NCBI RefSeq assembly: GCF_000716435.1
Contig: NZ_JNWO01000001.1
Coordinates: 708,810-772,809, forward strand
DNA from: Streptomyces xylophagus
Lineage (GTDB): Bacteria > Actinomycetota > Actinomycetes > Streptomycetales > Streptomycetaceae
Direction of reading: 5' to 3'
Length of the DNA: 64,000 nt
Shown here: positions 61,938-64,000 of the stretch, piece by piece
Position numbering within the stretch: position 1 is the first letter of the stretch
Layout of the letters: each line of letters opens with the position of its first letter
Notes under the pieces: generated by a model
Databases searched by the model: none
Told to the model about the DNA's origin: nothing
What the model saw: only the letters and a program-made list of their open reading frames with translations
Position numbers and translations under genes: made by a program

Positions 61938-62420
61938 TCAAGGTCGGAGCAGGCTCGTGGGTGAGTCGGGTGATACGAGAGCGGCAACCGCCGCGTAGTC
62001 CTCAAGTATCTGCAACAGATGAGGGATCGGGACCAACTCGCGTTCGCGCCGTACGAAGGGCCCGATTGCTTCCCACGTGCGGATGATCCTGTTGTTTAGT
62101 GTGATCAAGTACCGGTCGTCGATGATGTCCAACCGCCTGAGTACCACGAAGTTGTGCAGGAAGAAGGCGACGTCGTAGATGGCCTCCTGAGCCTCTCCGG
62201 GCAGGCCGGAGATACCAAGGGCAGGATCATGCTCAGTTGTGAGCCGATTGACGATGTACCAGTGGTGTTGATGGAACGTTGCTGAACGGAAATGATTGAG
62301 CAACTCCAGGTATGCCGGTAGGTAGTTGGCGCGTTTCATGGACGACACTTGCTGAAAGGCGAAGTAGGTCGAACTCAGTAACGCCAGTACCGACAAGCCG
62401 ATTGCCAAGAAGTTGAGCAT
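61938..62420 (-). CDS. DUF4760-like membrane-anchored protein
   Basis: 160 residues, ATG 62420. One N-terminal hydrophobic span ('LNFLAIGLSVLALLSSTYFAF'), then 'SSMKRANYLPAYLELLNHFRSATFHQHHWYIVNRLTTEHDP' and 'AIYDVAFFLHNFVVLRRLDIIDDRYLITLNNRIIRTWEAIGPFVRRERE', the layout of DUF4760-type proteins (helical domain with a conserved F-F-x-x-x-x-x-L ... W pattern). Function unknown; such proteins occur singly across actinomycetes. The 3' end lies 70 bp from the IS5 relic, and the gene appears whole. Confidence 0.65.
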   Translation of the reverse strand: MLNFLAIGLSVLALLSSTYFAFQQVSSMKRANYLPAYLELLNHFRSATFHQHHWYIVNRLTTEHDPALGISGLPGEAQEAIYDVAFFLHNFVVLRRLDIIDDRYLITLNNRIIRTWEAIGPFVRRERELVPIPHLLQILEDYAAVAALVSPDSPTSLLRP

Positions 62421-62520
62421 GATCCGGCTCCCCTACTGTACTTGGGAGCCTGCACGTCAAGGGACACAGTCCGTGGCGCCGACTCCCGAGAGGTTGGCTG
62501 GCCTGGTTGCACCACCTCGA

Positions 62521-62970
62521 CTAGGGGTGGGTGTAGTCGATCGCGGGTGGCTCAGCGTACTCGTCAAGCTCGGGAAGATTCACGACGATTGGGTCGACGC
62601 CTGATCGAACAGCGGCCACGACCGTCTCGTATTCGGATGAGGCGTTGATCTCTTGATGGATGACGTGCGCGGGGATGAACAACACGAAGTCACCGGGCCC
62701 TGCTTCGGCGGCATTCTCCAGCTTGTCGCCCCACCTGAGGCGGGCCTTGCCGCTGATGACATAGATGACTGTCTCTTGGTCTCCGTGGTGATGGGCGCCC
62801 GTGGCAGCACCTGGTTGAATGGTTCCACGGAAGGCCGACAGGTGGGCTGCATCGGGATTGCGGCCGTCGAAGGAAACCTCACGGATCACACCAGGAGTCT
62901 GAGGTGTTTTGCCGTCAAGACGATCGCTGTGTATGACGCGGATCTGGGAGACGGGGTGGATGTCGCTCAT
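62521..62970 (-). CDS. Cupin-domain protein
   Basis: 149 residues, ATG 62970. Cupin motif 1: 'GTIQPGAATGAHHHGDQETVIYVISGKARLRWG' (G-x5-H-x-H-x3-E-x6-G); motif 2: 'AGPGDFVLFIPAHVIHQEIN' (G-D-x-x-x-x-P-x-x-x-H). Three His and the Glu needed to hold a metal are present. Small single-domain cupins can be dioxygenases, isomerases or sensors; nothing in the context decides. Likely a single-gene unit. Confidence 0.8.
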   Translation of the reverse strand: MSDIHPVSQIRVIHSDRLDGKTPQTPGVIREVSFDGRNPDAAHLSAFRGTIQPGAATGAHHHGDQETVIYVISGKARLRWGDKLENAAEAGPGDFVLFIPAHVIHQEINASSEYETVVAAVRSGVDPIVVNLPELDEYAEPPAIDYTHP

Positions 62971-63199
62971 GGGATTCGATCTCCGGGGTGGGCGGCGATG
63001 AGGCGGTGGCGCGCCGTAAGGCTGCCCACTGGGAGCACCAAGGAAGCTCGGATTCGAGGCATCCGATTCTCCGTGCAGCTATCACACTCTTACCGGATGC
63101 TCGTGCTTTTCCCCATGCCTGCGAAAGCGGCCTTGGCACTCGCTTCGCACACCAATACCCAACATTGCAGCGACAGTCTGCGATCCCAGAGACCAAACC

Positions 63200-64000
63200 C
63201 TAGAACGGACGTTGGTCTTCCGGGATTTGCACGGCGATGGTGGAGCGTTTTTCGGCCGGTGAGCTGCCTTGGCGTGCGGCCCAGGGTTCGTCGGAGCGCA
63301 TCCAGGCGGGTAGGCCGGGTGGCAGGTCGCCTTCGGGGATGGTGCCGAGGTCGGCGGGCGTGAGGCTGTCGCCGTACGGGGTGAGGGGGCGCTCGGTGTC
63401 AGGGGCGATGGTGGTGTGCAGGGCGGTCAGAGCCCCGTTCCAGTTGGTCGTGAGCTGTTTCATGACGGTCGCGGCGTCGCTACCGGAGGCTGCCGCGCTG
63501 TCGGGGTAGGTGGGGTGCAGGATGTGCTGGTAGGCGCCGTCGTAGGCGGCGCTGCCGGGCGTGTTGCGCCAGGTGTGGAAGGCGGTGTCGGCCAGGCCGC
63601 CGAGCGCGATGACGGCTTCGATCTGGTTGTGGGTGATGAGGGCGTCGAGCCAGGCGTGGCGGTAGCGGGCGATGTCGGGGTCGGTGGCGTGGGCGGTGCC
63701 GCCGTGTTGGCCGTAGACGCTGTACAGGAATGTGTTGATCAGGACGTAACTGCTGTCGATGCCCAGCTTGTTGAGGAAGCCCTGGAAGCGGCGGCCGGCG
63801 GTGCCGACCAGGATGCGGCGGGTGATGGCTTCGTGGGCGGCGGGGTCCTGGCCGATGACGAGGACGCGGGCGGTGCCGTCGAGCCGGCCGCGGTGGAAGA
63901 TCGGGCCCCATTCGACGCGGAAGTCCTTGGCGGGGTAGATGTCCGGGCCGGGGTAGTCGCCGACCAGGGCGGCGTATGGGGCCTGGGCGTAGCCGGGGTC
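63200..64000 (-). CDS. Uracil-DNA-glycosylase-family protein (C-terminal part; continues past right edge)
   Basis: 267 codons, open from the window edge to a TAG at 63200. 'YPAKDFRVEWGPIFHRGRLDGTARVLVIGQDPAAHEAITRRILVGTAGRRFQGFLNKLGIDSSYVLINTFLYSVYGQ' carries the superfamily's first motif G-Q-D-P (as in family 4/5 and SMUG-like glycosylases), with the following Gly-Arg-Arg-Phe-x-G-Phe-Leu segment. 'ILHPTYP' near residue 190 occupies the place of the second, His-containing motif. Members excise uracil from DNA; a related clade without proven activity exists. The N-terminus and start are outside the window. Confidence 0.7.
   Translation of the reverse strand, partial: DPGYAQAPYAALVGDYPGPDIYPAKDFRVEWGPIFHRGRLDGTARVLVIGQDPAAHEAITRRILVGTAGRRFQGFLNKLGIDSSYVLINTFLYSVYGQHGGTAHATDPDIARYRHAWLDALITHNQIEAVIALGGLADTAFHTWRNTPGSAAYDGAYQHILHPTYPDSAAASGSDAATVMKQLTTNWNGALTALHTTIAPDTERPLTPYGDSLTPADLGTIPEGDLPPGLPAWMRSDEPWAARQGSSPAEKRSTIAVQIPEDQRPF

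Noticed and set aside
1..64000. tRNA, rRNA, CRISPR array, phage integration site or replication origin
   Set aside because: No cloverleaf-like segments, rRNA signatures, regularly spaced 20-40-bp repeats or DnaA-box clusters were seen on reading; no feature is claimed.

Overview
The window reads as Streptomyces (or a very close actinomycete). GC is very high with strong third-position GC bias, GTG starts and 4-bp ATGA/GTGA overlaps are common, and the content is typical of the genus: a TPR-CHAT conflict protein, a LexA paralogue, a LamG-like/RHS-Hint pair, and IS1380, IS701, IS30, IS5 and ISAzo13 transposases. The many broken genes and IS relics suggest an accessory or chromosome-arm region. 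No rRNA, tRNA or CRISPR array was seen.

Layout. (1) 1-513: the 5' part of a helix-turn-helix regulator, running off the left edge. (2) 654-11510: a one-directional cluster of ten enzymes plus one small ORF: CitE-like lyase, MaoC hydratase, Eis-like acetyltransferase, two APH-type kinases, Ldh2-type dehydrogenase, SsuD-like flavin monooxygenase, Gfo/Idh/MocA oxidoreductase, phosphodiester-glycosidase-domain protein and PIG-L deacetylase. It resembles an orphan small-molecule pathway with self-protection or phosphorylated intermediates; I cannot name the product. (3) 11530-18450: a sigma-factor relic, then a tightly coupled minus-strand trio (CHAT protease with TPRs, zinc-ribbon protein, membrane protein) divergent from a lexA-like gene that carries its own SOS-box-like operator. 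(4) 18512-25800: a DUF6207-like gene, a membrane protein, then an IS graveyard (IS110 relic, intact ISAzo13 element, low-GC acetyltransferase, IS5 and IS630 relics).

(5) 25809-35842: a nine-gene minus-strand operon: branched-chain-type ABC importer (binding protein, LivH, M, G, F), beta-hydroxyacid dehydrogenase, M24 hydrolase with an altered metal site, and alpha and beta subunits of a 2-oxoacid dehydrogenase E1. It is divergent from a LacI-type repressor, with two matching palindromic operators in the gap. This looks like a regulated uptake and catabolism unit. (6) 36004-47841: IS30, an IS1380 relic, an intact S66 peptidase (MccF-like), fragments of a recombinase, a KAS III, an HNH nuclease, a LuxR regulator and a DUF6884 protein, two IS elements inserted back to back, and a few small hypothetical genes.

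(7) 48476-60854: a secreted LamG-like protein followed by a 2360-residue RHS/YD-repeat protein with a Hint domain and a lower-GC C-terminal toxin. A strong hairpin separates it from a small, probable immunity gene; a second acidic hypothetical gene follows. (8) 60937-64000: two converging IS5 relics, a DUF4760-like membrane protein, a cupin, and the 3' part of a uracil-DNA-glycosylase-family gene leaving on the right edge. All family assignments come from reading the sequence by eye; no database search was run.
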